Source: Curvularia sp. ZM96 | Lineage: Eukaryota > Ascomycota > Dothideomycetes > Pleosporales > Pleosporaceae | Assembly (NCBI GenBank): GCA_022457065.1 | Contig: JAJGBQ010000007.1 | Location: 1,736,001-1,800,000, forward strand | DNA length: 64,000 nucleotides | Direction: 5' to 3' | Shown: positions 20,908-32,268 of the stretch, one piece after another | Layout of the letters: each line of letters starts with the position of its first letter | Numbering within the stretch: position 1 is the stretch's first letter | Position numbers and translations under genes: made by a program | Notes under the pieces: generated by a model | What the model was told of the DNA's origin: nothing | Seen by the model: the letters and a program-made list of their open reading frames with translations, nothing else | Databases searched by the model: none

Positions 20908-22539
20908 TCATGAAGAACTATTGCTGTCGCTCTTGATGTTGTTGCTGCTACAGTGCTTCGTCTTTTCGGTGAATGCGTTTTCCTCTTCCAATAATTCCCG
21001 TTGTATGCGCTCTATTTCTTCGTTCATGCAACGTTTGTAATTTTCCATTTCTTTCTTGATCGCAGCCAGCTCCTTGTCCTTCTCCAACCAGGTTTTGCGT
21101 AGATCGGTGAGCTTCTTCCGATAGTCGGAAAGTCGATTTTCCGGCGAAATCGCTTCCGATACATCTGGGGTTGACCTGTTCTGCGGTGTCAGAGAATCAT
21201 TAAGTGGTACGATAGAGATTGGAAGTGGCTTGGGACGTTTTGGGCCAGGTGATGCTTCGTCCATGGCCGGCAGAGAACGCTTAGTCGATACGGCAGCTGA
21301 AGGTACTGACTCGTGCTGCGAGTTCATTTCCTTGGCAGGCACTTCTGTCGTTGCCGATTGCTCTCTGGTTGTAGACATTGATGTGGGACTATCAACGCTT
21401 TCTGTGCTGGCCATGTATGGAGATTCCATAGCCATTTCACCGGGCTTTTTGAGGGCCCTGTTCCGGAGACACTCGATGCCTCTCATAGCTGAGGTCATCG
21501 TTTTCATTCCCAATCTCGGCTTGATGGTCGGGGTATCCTGGATAGGAGTCGATGACTGTAGGAGAGATTAGCAGGAGGTCATAAGTAACGAACTTGCAAA
21601 ATATCTCTCACCTTAGAAGAGAGACTCTCCTCCCTCGCCCGAGTTTCAGCGAGAAACGGAGGTGGTGTACGTGAGCCTCCGTTTTCAGATCGCTTTGTCT
21701 CTGCCTCTGCAACAAGCGGAGGCACAGGCTCCAATGGGAGGATTCGTGGTGGAGTTAGTTTCTTGTTCTTGACATCGAATGTAACCGATAGATCGGACTC
21801 TTCAAGCGCCTCTTCACTGCGGTAATGAAAGCGGAAGACTGCCCAAGGCTCTCTGCCCGGTTTTGGTGGTATCATTCTTCGTTTAAAAGCACCCTCTGCT
21901 TTCCTAGTCATTGGAGCAGAGTTTCGGTCGATGTCGAGCTGGAATGTTGGGGGGATTTGGTTGAAGTGTGCAACGCGATTAACACTGGTAGAATCATACA
22001 TAATGTCCTCGACCTCGTGGAAAACGCCCAGTTCGCGCATAACGTAGAGCCGTAGCTCTACTGTGCCCACTGTCTCCCGCGAGTCTAGCTCCGACTTTTT
22101 TGTAGTTGCAAGTCCGTTTAAGGGAGCTACTAGCATCTGCGAGTTGATAGCTCCATTATCTATCGTGAACAAGAAGGTATCAAAGTCAATCTTCTTCTTG
22201 ATATGCTGTACATCCTTGGCTTGGTATGTAACTGACCTGCGATGGACCCCGTCTACGAAGGCGTCACATGCTATCTCTTTGGTCTGATCAATTGTTAGAA
22301 ATCATGAAGTATTGCAGGTCATCTGCGAGAGAGCGTATAGAAAAAAACTCATAGGGACTTACAGTGCCTGTGAATTTTCCACTGATTTTCGGCTTATTCC
22401 CTTCCTCAACCGGAACATAGCAGCACACTGCATAGTCGGCTGCAACGTATTCGCCATACTCTCTCAGAGGATCAACATTTCCTTCGACGTAGAAGTGCAT
22501 TTCCGCACTTCTATTTGTACCCTCTTCAATGACTTTCAT
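20908..22539 (-). CDS. DUF7918-like protein with C-terminal coiled coil
   Basis: Exons are 22539..22363, 22283..21612 and 21555..20908, giving 498 residues. The first 225 residues form a globular, beta-rich domain (FYVEGNVDPLREYGEY, KEIACDAFVDGVHRRSV, GTVELRLYVMRELGVFHEV, PWAVFRFHYRSEEALEES) that resembles the fungal domain DUF7918, whose role is unknown. A disordered Ser/Thr/Pro stretch follows, with a basic PGPKRPKPLP that may be a nuclear signal. A charged coiled coil occupies about residues 425-480 (YRKKLTDLRKTWLEKDKE, IERIQRELLEEE). The start at 22539 is the first ATG before the domain. A possible 5'-UTR intron (about 22657-22574) sits upstream. The family call rests on memory of the WAVFRFHYRS-type motif, hence moderate certainty; gene structure is well supported. 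Confidence 0.75.
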
Positions 22540-23538
22540 GGTTGAAGGGCTCGATAGGTGGCCAAATATGTTCACTGAAACGAGCGGCTCGAGGTGAGAT
22601 GGTGTTTGTGGTGACCTCAGAGACCGGTCGATTGGTATGGCAATGTCGAGACAAATACCTGTCAAGCGAGAATGTGTCCAAGTGGTGCTTGAGAGATATC
22701 GGGGGAGCTTCAGCAGCCAGGTGTCGGTAAAAGGTTGCGGTTGAGTGGTCGGAGAGGAGAGAACCGTCGTGCGGCCGTATGTCTTTGGCTTTGGAAGGTG
22801 AGAGAAGGGGGCTAGAAACGTGCTGGAAGCTCATGAGCCCATGACCTTAGGTGAAGGTAAAGGTGAGAGCACCTAAGCACGGTTATGCCATAGGCATATG
22901 CAGAATCTCGCAATAGTGACAGGACAAGGCTGGCAGTACCCGATGAGTTGCAAAGTATCCAAGCAGTGATTGTTAGGTAAAGCCAGTGGTATCTATCGGC
23001 ATTTGCTTCTATCTTGGCTGATGTGGTCCATCGGCGGCGTCGCGTATTATCATATGCATAAGAGATTGTTCACGGGTAAGAGAAATACGTGGGTATTAAT
23101 GAATTTCAGCTTTAGCAAGCAGACCAAGACATACTGTATGTCTTTGCATCGCCAAAGTCCACATGAAGTCAAAAGGTACTCGCTTGCTCAGCCCAGTGAC
23201 ATGGATGCGTGCCATGCGAAGGCAATACATTATCACATGCGAAAGTTTCGTGTGCCCGGGGCGGCAGAGGGTGTCAAGAGCCAAAGTAAGCACCGTGGTA
23301 GTACAGACCATGTCATAGCAAAGAATCAAAATGCAAAACACTGCAGAAGCAACAAGGGACGTACGAGTACCTGCGCCGGAGATATTTGAGACAGCGAGCC
23401 GCGGGTTTGGACGGATGCGGTCATTCGCCAAGCGCGGTTTCTTCCTTCGGCTCGGATGCTTTTTCGGCGAGCGGCAGCTTCAGCTTGTTTCTCTTTACCT
23501 CAAATCCCTCACCACCAGCCCAACGCCGCAACTCCAAC
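22540..23538. other. 1 kb divergent promoter region
   Basis: Lies between the DUF7918-like gene and IDH1, which diverge. It may contain a 5'-UTR exon and intron of the DUF7918-like gene at about 22574-22834. No other feature is seen. Confidence 0.5.
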
Positions 23539-24943
23539 ATGCTGTCGAGGACCTCCCAACGCACAGCGCAGGTACGATCCAGCCCATGCACGCCCAATTG
23601 GAGGATTTTTGGGGGTGTGACGAGGAGGCGACGCCAGTACTAATGCGCCCATACAGACGCTCCTGCGGGGCGCGAAGCCTGCCTCACGATGGGCGCCCTC
23701 CATGGCGACTCGATGTATGAAGCCCCCGCCCAGAAGACTGCCGGCATGGAAATTCTGACGCAGCGATAGCAATGGCCACGGTCGGCCAGGACATCTTCAA
23801 GCCCACCAAGTTCGGCGGCAAATACACCGTCACCTTGATCCCTGGTATGCGCGATAGCCGCCCAGAAAACCCAAAAGATGTGATATTGAACATGCGCAGG
23901 TGACGGTATCGGTGCTGAGGTCTCCGAGTCGGTCAAGGAGATCTTCAAGGCCGACAACGTGCCCATTGAGTGGGAGCAGGTCGACGTTTCTGGTGTCGAC
24001 TCTGGCAACGTCCACTCTGAGGAACTCCTCCGCGAGTCCATCGCCTCGCTCAAGCGCAACAAGCTCGGTCTCAAGGGTATCCTCCACACTCCCGTCGAGC
24101 GCTCCGGCCACCGCTCCTTCAACGTCGCTCTCCGCCAGGAGCTCGACATCTACGCCTCTATCGTCCTTCTCAAGAACATCCCTGGCTACGAGACGCGCCA
24201 CAAGGACATCGATTTCTGCATCATCCGTGAGAACACCGAGGGAGAGTACTCTGGTCTCGAGCACCAGTCCGTCCCCGGCGTCGTCGAGTCGCTCAAGATC
24301 ATCACCCGCGAGAAGTCTGAGCGCATCGCCAAGTTTGCCTTTGCCTTTGCGCTCGCCAACAACCGCAAGAAGGTTACCTGCATCCACAAGGCCAACATCA
24401 TGAAGCTTGCTGATGGTCTTTTCCGCAACACCGTCAAGAAGGTCGGCGAGGACTACCCCACCATCGAGACCAACGATATGATTGTCGACAACGCCTCCAT
24501 GCAGTGCGTCTCCAGGCCACAGCAATTCGATGTTATGGTGATGCCCAACTTGTACGGAGGTATCCTGTCCAACATCGGTGCCGGCCTTGTCGGTGGCCCC
24601 GGTATCGTTCCTGGATGCAACATGGGCCGCAACGTCGCCGTTTTCGAGCCTGGCTGCCGTCACGTCGGTCTCGACATCAAGGGCAAGGACCAGGCCAACC
24701 CCACTGCTTTGATCCTGTCCGCCGCCATGATGCTGCGCCACATTGGTCTTGACGACCACGCCAACCGCATCTCGCAGTCCGTCTACAAGGTCATCGCCGA
24801 CGGGTGAGTTACACAAACAGAGTACGCACAGAAGAGAGCGAAACTGATAGTGAAATAGTACCGCCCGCACCAGGGACATGGGAGGCAACACCACCACTCA
24901 CGAGTTCACTCGTGCTGTTCTCAACGAGATGGAGAAGGCATGA
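23539..24943 (+). CDS. IDH1: NAD-isocitrate dehydrogenase subunit 1, mitochondrial
   Basis: A subunit of the octameric NAD-dependent isocitrate dehydrogenase of the TCA cycle. Exons are 23539..23571, 23657..23714, 23770..23844, 23900..24803 and 24859..24943, giving 384 residues; three introns are exactly 55 nt. The N terminus (MLSRTSQRTAQ, then Arg- and Ala-rich) is a typical mitochondrial presequence. Then come FGGKYTVTLIPGDGIGAEVS, IRENTEGEYSGLEH, the helix HKANIMKLADGLF and the nucleotide-site segment EPGCRHVGLDIKG. LKRNKLGLKG and LEHQSVPGVVESLK match the yeast IDH1 (regulatory) rather than IDH2 side. Codon use is strongly biased to C-ending codons, as in highly expressed genes, and this bias explains a long antisense open frame. 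Identification is firm. Confidence 0.95.
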
Positions 24944-25256
24944 TTTAACTATCATGATGCCTTCATGTTTGCTAAGCCCTGAGCTAGCGCAATGATACCA
25001 TCATATCTAGACCTCGGCTCGCGTTGGCTTGAAGCTGACAATGGCATTGGTTATGGGACAAGCACATTTCATTGACGATTGGACGCGATGAAACTTGTAC
25101 AACTACGAGCTGAAATGTGAATAGAGCTGTACTTGTAGGTGGTATATAGCATGCTACATGATTGAATTGACCATTCTTATACCCTCGTGACAAAAAGCCG
25201 ACCAGAACCAAAACCAAAACTCCGTGCTATGCGTGACCTCGTTATGCGGTGGGTAT
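24944..25256. other. convergent 3' region
   Basis: The short gap between the 3' ends of IDH1 and BUD23. No feature is seen. Confidence 0.55.
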
Positions 25257-26157
25257 CTAGAATTGGATCCTCCTCTTCCTGCCCGTGTATTTGGACGAGG
25301 ATTTGACAACCTTGCCTTGCTTTTCCATCTTTTCCTTCTTCTTCAAGATGTACGCCTTGCTGCCCTTTCTCTCCTCGCCCCTCTTCATACCCTTTGCCTT
25401 TCGTCGTGCGTCTTCAACATCAACGCCCTCCATGCCCCTCACTACGCCTGTGATATCGCCGTCAGTGGACCCTCCACCAACTGTCAGCACAAGATATGTC
25501 TTTGCACTCTTGGTGCCCATGTCGTCCTCTAGCAGACCTGCGCCAAATCCAGCCTTGATGGCTGCCTGAGCCACCATCTTCTTCTGGGCGTCGTTCTTGG
25601 GGTAGAACTGGCACACGGCTCTGCCACCTCTCTTCAAAGAAGCGTACAGCTGGTTGAAGAACCTCGACAACCTGCCCGTGGGACTCTCTTCACTCGTCTC
25701 AGCATTGCACAGCCACTGTACCGCACTGATACTGATTGCTGCATCAAAGGTTCCTGGTCGAAATGGCACACCCTGCCCCGCATCCGCAAGCATCAAGTCG
25801 CCCTCAACTTCCTTCTCCAGCGCCACGCCCAACATGGATGCGCTGATGTCGTAACCGATCCATACGTGTGGACCGCCTGGTGTTCCTTGCTCGGCAGTTT
25901 GCGACAGGATCTCACCAGAGAGACCAGAACCGCAGCCGACATCGAGAATCATCGAGGGCGAAGTGAGGCCGAGGAGGGAGAGAGCACGGTGGGTCATTGT
26001 CGATTGAATTTTTTGGATTCGCGACGATGTCGTGTACTTGCGCGACTCGATGTCATTGTAGAAGAGGTCGGGTGGTCTACAGGCTTTCTATTAATTCTGC
26101 GTCGCATAATTCGGGGTGCTGTGGGAAAGCGTACAGAATATCTTCGGGGCGCGACAT
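25257..26157 (-). CDS. BUD23: 18S rRNA (guanine-N7)-methyltransferase Bud23
   Basis: Bud23 methylates a guanine of 18S rRNA and helps mature the small ribosomal subunit. Exons are 26157..26135 (23 nt) and 26076..25257, giving 280 residues. The spliced N terminus MSRPEDILPPDLFYNDIESRK followed by YTTSSRIQKIQ matches the family. The SAM-binding motif I is ILDVGCGSGLSGE at about residues 54-66, motif II WIGYDISASML, and SAVQWLCNA plus the GGRAVCQFYPKND segment follow. The C-terminal 60 residues are Lys/Arg-rich (GKVVKSSSKYTGRKRR), as in the WBSCR22-type C-terminal domain, which ends the Bud23 family. It is head-to-head with SVP26 with only 308 bp between starts. Identification is firm. Confidence 0.94.
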
Positions 26158-26465
26158 GATTGCAGATTTTCTGCTCCGAGATGGCTCCTAATAAGCAGCT
26201 GTTTCACCGTTTCTGTGCGTCCAGGCTATGCGACAATACACAAGATAGAGCGTAAGGCGAGGGGCCGAGGGTCGTGAGCAGTGTGTCGCGGAATGCAAAG
26301 CCAAGAGTTCGACAACTTTTTGGTGTTCACCCCCACACTCTGGCGCGGGTCCACGGGTTTCTCCGCTAGCCATGATGCCACCTTTGGTCTGACCTCATCG
26401 TGCGGCATTCAAACCTTCCCTACCTTTTCCATACCTGAGGAGCTTTCTTGAGGTCGCCCATCATC
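26158..26465. promoter_or_regulatory. compact bidirectional promoter, BUD23 / SVP26
   Basis: The 308-bp gap between two divergent start codons. No individual site could be named. Confidence 0.5.
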
Positions 26466-27341
26466 ATGTGGATATTACCGTTGCTAGGATATGTTGGCAT
26501 GATATTGGGCTTTGCGTTCTTGACGCTGGCAATAGGTACCTGATTCCACTGTGGAAGCCGATTGGTGGCGCAACCAGTATGAAGGCTAACAAACGGTGCC
26601 ATATAGCTTCTGGGCTCTACTACCTTTCCGAGCTTGTGGAAGAGCATACCGTTCTCGCGAAGAAATTATTATACCGTCTCATCTATGGCGTCGTCGGCAT
26701 CCATGCTCTTCTCATCGTGGTTGACAAGTTTCCCATTGGATTAAGTCTTCTAAGTATCGTGTCGCACGGCATTTATGCCCAGAACCTGAGGCGATTCCCG
26801 ATTGTCAAGCTTACCGACCCATTATTCTTGTTGTCTTGCGGTACGCAGCGCACTGGGCAAGAAACTGTAGTAAACACCAGACTGACTGACTGTAGCACTC
26901 GTTATAACGAACCATTACTTTTGGTTTCGTCACTTTAGCGCACCGCCTGCCAACTCGTACTCCTCATACCCTTATGCGCGCGACACGAGCATTCCGACTT
27001 TCACTGAAGTCGCGGCCTACTTTGGACTTTGCATCTGGCTCGTCCCGTTCGCCCTCTTTGTTTCCTTATCCGCGGGCGAGAACGTTTTGCCCTCAATGGG
27101 TTCCGAGTACGCGACCGGAGATGGAAGCAGCTACATCAACCCAGGAAAGGCACCAGACTCATACGGAAGTGGATCAGGCGTCGGGGTAGGCAGTAGCAGC
27201 ATGCCAGGGAAAAGACGAGGAAGAAGCGGAACAAATGCGGGCATGGCAAAAGCGGTTGTTACTGGAGTCAAAGAATGGGTAGGAGAGACTGGCGAGGTCA
27301 TGGGATTTTGGAAAGGCGAGAGGACACGGCCTACGTTCTAG
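26466..27341 (+). CDS. SVP26: SVP26/TEX261 family ER-Golgi membrane protein
   Basis: Svp26 is a COPII cargo adaptor that helps certain Golgi mannosyltransferases leave the ER. Exons are 26466..26535, 26607..26840 and 26896..27341, giving 249 residues. Four membrane helices appear: WILPLLGYVGMILGFAFLTL at the N terminus, LIYGVVGIHALLIVVDKF, LSLLSIVSHGIYA with LFLLSCALVITNHY, and YFGLCIWLVPFALFVSLS. The family blocks GLYYLSELVEEHT, YAQNLRRFPIV, FWFRHF and TEVAAYFGLCIWLVPF are present. The C-terminal tail of about 80 residues is Gly/Ser-rich and faces the cytosol. A link to the GH47 mannosidase in this window (same glycosylation route) is suggestive only, because the two are 9 kb apart. Identification is firm. 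Confidence 0.92.
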
Positions 27342-28106
27342 GCGTCTGGGCTTTTGTGGTATATGATTGTACGAGTAATGGAAGAACGCTATGATGTACA
27401 AACCTTTATTGGGCAGTTTGTTCTTATTTTTCTGTACTATAATTCGCTTGAATGGAGATATGTCGTTATTGCCCGGGTATCGCATTCAAGAAACTTTCTC
27501 TGTTAACGGGACGTGAGTATCGTTCTCGGTAGCCTAGCATCGGTCGCTCCATGGGTTGATAAGTTGCTCACTCATCGTCCCAAGCCACGAGACGAGTCCA
27601 CACAACAGAGGTGATTAGCATTTCCAGTGCCTTTCTGGATTGCCGCTTGAACCATCAGCTCCTCCATCGAACGCCTCTTCCCACGACTGAACGCCTCTTC
27701 CCACGACTGCCAGACAGTAAGGGGCAAGTATTATCAAATAAGTACTCTGTGATTGCATCGCAGTAAAACCTTTTCATTTCACGACACGATATCGATTGTT
27801 TTGCAATGCCATGCTAGTGGGGTCTTGTTTGTATTGCCGCTGCCATGTGAAGCACGGGGTGCCAGACAGTGATAATGAGTAGGCGCAACGGCAACGCGAC
27901 GTTCGAGTGTTGTAAGTAACCGCAAGTGGAGCGGAGACTCGCCTCTCCGACTGCCCGCCCTTTGTCCTCTTTCGTCTTTTTCCGTCAATACACCACCAGC
28001 GCACATACTGTGCTTGCACCAATTACTTTATTTTTTAACCTCCGCGTCGCTAGCCAATTCTACAGTCGCTCCGTCGCTCTCTGCCAGCCCTTCAGTGACC
28101 GCCGTC
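27342..28106. other. intergenic, NAA25 promoter side
   Basis: Holds the SVP26 3' end and the upstream region of NAA25, including a 20-bp tandem duplication at 27669-27708. No other gene is seen. Confidence 0.5.
27669..27708. repeat. 20-bp perfect tandem duplication
   Basis: The unit GAACGCCTCTTCCCACGACT occurs twice head to tail, without a spacer. Unit length and exactness suggest a recent local duplication. No protein is encoded. Confidence 0.85.
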
Positions 28107-31100
28107 ATGGCGTGTAACAGTTGGGATAAACTGTGTAAGGCACAGCGCGACTACCCCAAAGCCAAGTTTGCGGATTCGTTTGTCCAAAAATCCCTAAAGA
28201 AGACACCCAAAAACCCATTTCTTCTGGTAAAGAATCTGGAATGCAATTGCGTGACTAAACGCTGATCCTTGTCTAGGCTTGGAAGGCTGATCTATCTCTC
28301 CAACTCAATCAAGAACCAAAGAATGTGGCTCTTCAAATACAGCAAGCATGGCAGCAGCCAGGAGCCTATGATGCTCGGCTCCTAGCGTACCTATACAGAC
28401 TGCTAGCAGAGGCAACGCGCAGAACCAACGCTGCGGCTCATTGTATCAGTGGACTCGGCAATGAGAACTCCAAGGCTTGGCTCAGCGCAGCAAAAACACT
28501 GGGCCGTCAAGAACGACAAGAGTTGTGGTCTCAGATGGGTAAAGCCGCATGGCGCGAACAGTGCTGGGAAGATTTCCGTTTTGTACGCCAGCGCATTTTA
28601 GCCCTTCAATCATCATGAGAAGCTAACAATCCCAGGCTGTCATCCAATACAGTAAGGAGCTCAAAGACAGCGCCGTGCCTGCATCAGTGAAGAAGCATGC
28701 CCACTTCACACAGATCCTCGCTACGCAACTTGCAGCGGAGCAACAGAGCCAATTGCCAGACGGCGGTCTAAAGAGTCAGATACAGTTTGACCTGGCACGT
28801 AGGTTAATGAAACAAGCATACGAAGCATCTTCTGTCAGTAAACCTCGCCTTTAAAATTCAGAATGCTGACTTGATATAGGATGAGCCAATTGCCTGCAAA
28901 GATATCCGGGATTTACGCTTCATGGGAGAAATTTTCGCTCGACAAGGCAAATGTGATGAGCTTATCAATTTGTGGAACAATCCACCCGCTGCTCTCAAAG
29001 ATCTCATGACAACACACGAGGCCGACTTACGGAGCATGAGAATTAGACTCACCCGAGAAAGCCAAAACTGGTCTCTCCTTGAGAGCGAATGTTTGGCTAC
29101 CATCGAAAATGCGATAGCGCGATCAGCTGCAGACTCAAACTCCAAGTCAGTATGGGAACTCTGCGCCTGGAACAATGATGTATGGGTCCATCTACTATCA
29201 GCACTACGGATCAATCGATCCGCAGAAGAGTAAGTCGCCTCTTGTATCGTATTCGCTTTTACTGATTGAACTTTCTAAGGGGCAAAAAAATTGTATCCGA
29301 CATCCTGCACCGTGCCTTTGGAACAGACCTGCAAACCAAGGATCGTGCCTTGAGGTTGACATATATGACGCTTCGCAAGTTCATCGAAGCTCCACTAACG
29401 AACGATTGCAAAACCTTCTGGAAACATCACTCAACCCTACCTAGTTGCTTTAAAGACATACGCCAGTTCGTAGAAGCATTAACAGGCGCAGGCGAGTTTG
29501 GGGGCAAAGCTCAGTTTTTCGAATATTTCAACAGCGAAATAATACCAGGAGAGGTGAGTTCTCCAGTTGTTATGTACATTGATACGCTCGATCAAGTTTA
29601 GAGCCATATTTCGCTGTCCCTGTGCATGATGGACTACACGACGAGCCTGACTTGCATTTGCTAACGCGAAACTAGGACAATTTTACGCAGAAAGATTGGC
29701 AAACGCACTGCGAGAACGTTCAAAAACTGACATACCTAATAACAACCTCGGTAGCAGATCAAGATTGGCAAGGCTACAGGCCAAGGGTATTCGAGCATAT
29801 CCTTAAAGTGGCGTGTGAATTCGATGACTTCCTCAGTCCCAGTTCTCCAGCAGGATACATAGCCATCTACACCCTCCTTCGATTGCACCATGGCGTGATG
29901 CGCAACGATGAAGCCGTACATCCGTTTGGTAATACACCCAACTCTCGGCTCCTGTTACAGGCTACGATGCTCGCACGCCACCTCGTCGCTTATGACATAA
30001 AAGACAAGCAGGATAGGCCGCGCGCATTGCTCGCTGCTCGACTACACCTAAATCTTGGTCTTGGAAAGAGCGCTTTCCAGATGTACGGTTACACCAAGTG
30101 CAAGGAGATGCTCATCCATACGTTGTCTCCATATGTTTTGTCGCGTATCTCATTGACCCATCCTTTTGGTGCTCAGGGATACGGAGGCTTCTCAGCGGAG
30201 GAGGAACTGGGGAAAGCCATTGGCACCATGGAGAGGATGGAGTCCAAGACTGAAGACACGATATATCCAGATATTTCAGCACTCCCATGGGATCAAGCTA
30301 TCGGGTTGTTGTCTCTGAGGCGGAAACTCAAGTCGAGCTTAACAAAACACATCTGCAACGTGGAGCGCCGCCGCATAGCGCGACTGAAGGGTGAGCCAGT
30401 CGACCAGCTGCCAACTCTGGACCGGCAAAGTAAGTATGCCATTCCAACAAGTCGTATTGCGCTAAAAAGGTACAGGCTTCCAAGATGTTGTCGACAACGT
30501 GGATACATCCGTCTTCCCTGATTATGGCAACAGACAAGCCGTTGGTCCAGTACCACTCATCATGCCTAACATGGTGCCTAACTTACCATGTATTGTTGAA
30601 GGCTATAGCATCTGGGACACCAGTAGCAGAGTGCTATATAGGGAGACACAAACGGGGAACCATGTTGGTCCATGGGTAGATGAAGTTGCTACGCCTGCCG
30701 GTGGTCATCAAGTCAAGAACAACATGACTGTGGCCGAAATCACAGCCGAAAGAATGTGGTTACACGTTAACACAGTGGTTGCGGTTATGGAGTTTTTCCA
30801 TGACAAGGTGGATTTGCTCTCCGACACCATCAAACAACTGCCAGAAAACCTTCACGCGATACGTTTAGCAATGGAGAAGCTGCGTATGCCGAGCGTTACC
30901 AACTTGAAGCCGGAAGACGAGCCCACCATGTTCCACGAGAACATGCTCATTTCCTGCTACACCAAACTGGAGGTTCTCCGTGCGTTGAGCAAGATGGTCG
31001 ACCACTTACGCGAAAAGGTTGTTGGCCCCAAGAGCTCTCATCCCATGAAAGCCAAACTGCCGAAGAACTGGGTCAACGAAATTGAGAGCGAGACGAAGAT

Positions 31101-31314
31101 CTGCTATGAGGCGATACGCGATGTCGCTAATAGCTACATCAAGCTCATTGAGCAAAGAGGTGAAGCTGCCATCAAGGCGCAGGCCCGGTGGGGTAACACG
31201 GGTGAAATACTACGAGATGTCATGAGCGATTGTGATGTGGAAGCGTATGCATCCGAGTACGTTGACAGCGCATTGCAAGCTTGGAAAGGAGTGCTTCAGG
31301 TCAAACTCAAGTAG
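28107..31314 (+). CDS. NAA25: NatB N-acetyltransferase auxiliary subunit Naa25/Mdm20
   Basis: The ribosome-anchoring, non-catalytic subunit of NatB, which acetylates N termini beginning Met-Asp/Glu/Asn. Exons are 28107..28226, 28277..28582, 28636..28833, 28880..29229, 29280..29553, 29676..30429 and 30476..31314, giving 946 residues. The chain is almost entirely alpha-helical and TPR-like, with family blocks such as KKTPKNPFLL, LRFMGEIFARQGKCDELINLW, LLLQATMLARHLVAYD and LGLGKSAFQMYGYTKCKEML. All six introns are short with branch sites; the third uses a GTCAGT donor, and a nearer upstream AG would give a stop, so the proposed acceptor is the only workable one. An in-frame ATG at 28014 would add 31 residues and is less likely. 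The partner Naa20 is not in the window. It converges with the NDT-like gene. Confidence 0.92.
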
Positions 31315-31563
31315 ATTTGCTAGATGACGAAATCAATGTTAGCAGCAGTTCTCACGTGCATACGGCGAAAGAAAGTGGCTGAAAAAGAATAGCATGATTT
31401 TAAACTAAGAGTGATGATGGATACAGGGTATAGACTAGTTGCGTAATTCCAAAAAGCCGCCCATGACCGTGAATAACAAGATATGCATGCTCCAACACTT
31501 GCCGCCACCCACCTCTAATCTCATCACAAATGCAGACAAAGGAAACCGAAAAAAGAAAACAGC

Positions 31564-32268
31564 TCACATCTTCGACTTCGAAAGCTGCGCCTGAAGCTCA
31601 TCGATCTGTTTTTGCAGATCGGCCTTCTTCTTTGGCTTCTCTTTATCAACGTGCACGTTCTCTCCAGGCAAATCACCCTTATCGTCGAGCACCATTCCCT
31701 TCTCTACCAGCATCTTCTCGACCGCGGGTACGAGCTCAGCAAACGACTTAACAAAGGGAATATCGTAGCGGCGACACGTCAGCTCCACGTTACCGCCTTT
31801 CCAGTACTCATCGCCACAGCACACGACGACCTTGCCCGATCCCGCCCAGAGGCCCAGTTCGAGCAGCGAGACGGGGCTCTTAGTCATGACGTCGAAGAAG
31901 AAGCAGATGACGTCTACCTGCTCGAGCGCGGCCAGCTCCCACTCTACCTGCGTCCGGAAATCCTCGTCACGCGCGAGCGGCGTAGTGTTAGGATTCCAAT
32001 GGCCTCGGCGTGGATTGCAGACGGTAATAGGGAGGTGAGAGAGTAGGGCCGTCATGTGCCTCTGCCATTGGACAGCATTGCCCATTTCTATGCTGCCGGC
32101 GGTGAAGACGCTGAATTTACGGTATGTAGGTGCATTGGGCGGCACACAGTGGACGAATTCCTTGTGGGGTGTGGGCAATGGAGAGGGGAGAGGAGGAAGT
32201 TGGTTCTTTACGTCTTCGATATCTCGGTCGATGTCCACGCTTCCTGGCGTGTTGGTTACGGAAGTCAT
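31564..32268 (-). CDS. nucleoside 2-deoxyribosyltransferase-like protein
   Basis: A 234-residue protein whose core (about residues 48-175) resembles the nucleoside 2-deoxyribosyltransferase-like fold (NDT/SLOG-related, Pfam Nuc_deoxyri_tr2). It begins with FSVFTAGSIEMGNAVQWQ, goes through ITVCNPRRGHW, FRTQVEWELAALEQVDVICF, and reaches SPVSLLELGLWAGSGKVVVC. The SLLELG segment keeps a glutamate where NDT enzymes have the catalytic nucleophile. A Lys/Glu-rich tail ends in a short coiled coil (KKADLQKQIDELQAQLSK). True NDTs swap bases on deoxynucleosides; what fungal members of this group do is not known to me. The start at 32268 is chosen because the 38 codons upstream are low complexity. No intron is needed. 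It converges with NAA25 (249 bp between stops). Confidence 0.82.
   Translation of the reverse strand: MTSVTNTPGSVDIDRDIEDVKNQLPPLPSPLPTPHKEFVHCVPPNAPTYRKFSVFTAGSIEMGNAVQWQRHMTALLSHLPITVCNPRRGHWNPNTTPLARDEDFRTQVEWELAALEQVDVICFFFDVMTKSPVSLLELGLWAGSGKVVVCCGDEYWKGGNVELTCRRYDIPFVKSFAELVPAVEKMLVEKGMVLDDKGDLPGENVHVDKEKPKKKADLQKQIDELQAQLSKSKM

Noticed and set aside
23830..24897. Open frame of 355 codons antisense to IDH1
   Set aside because: It exists because the IDH1 sense strand uses C-ending codons, which leaves few antisense stops. Its product is a Val/Asp/Gly-rich string without any domain.
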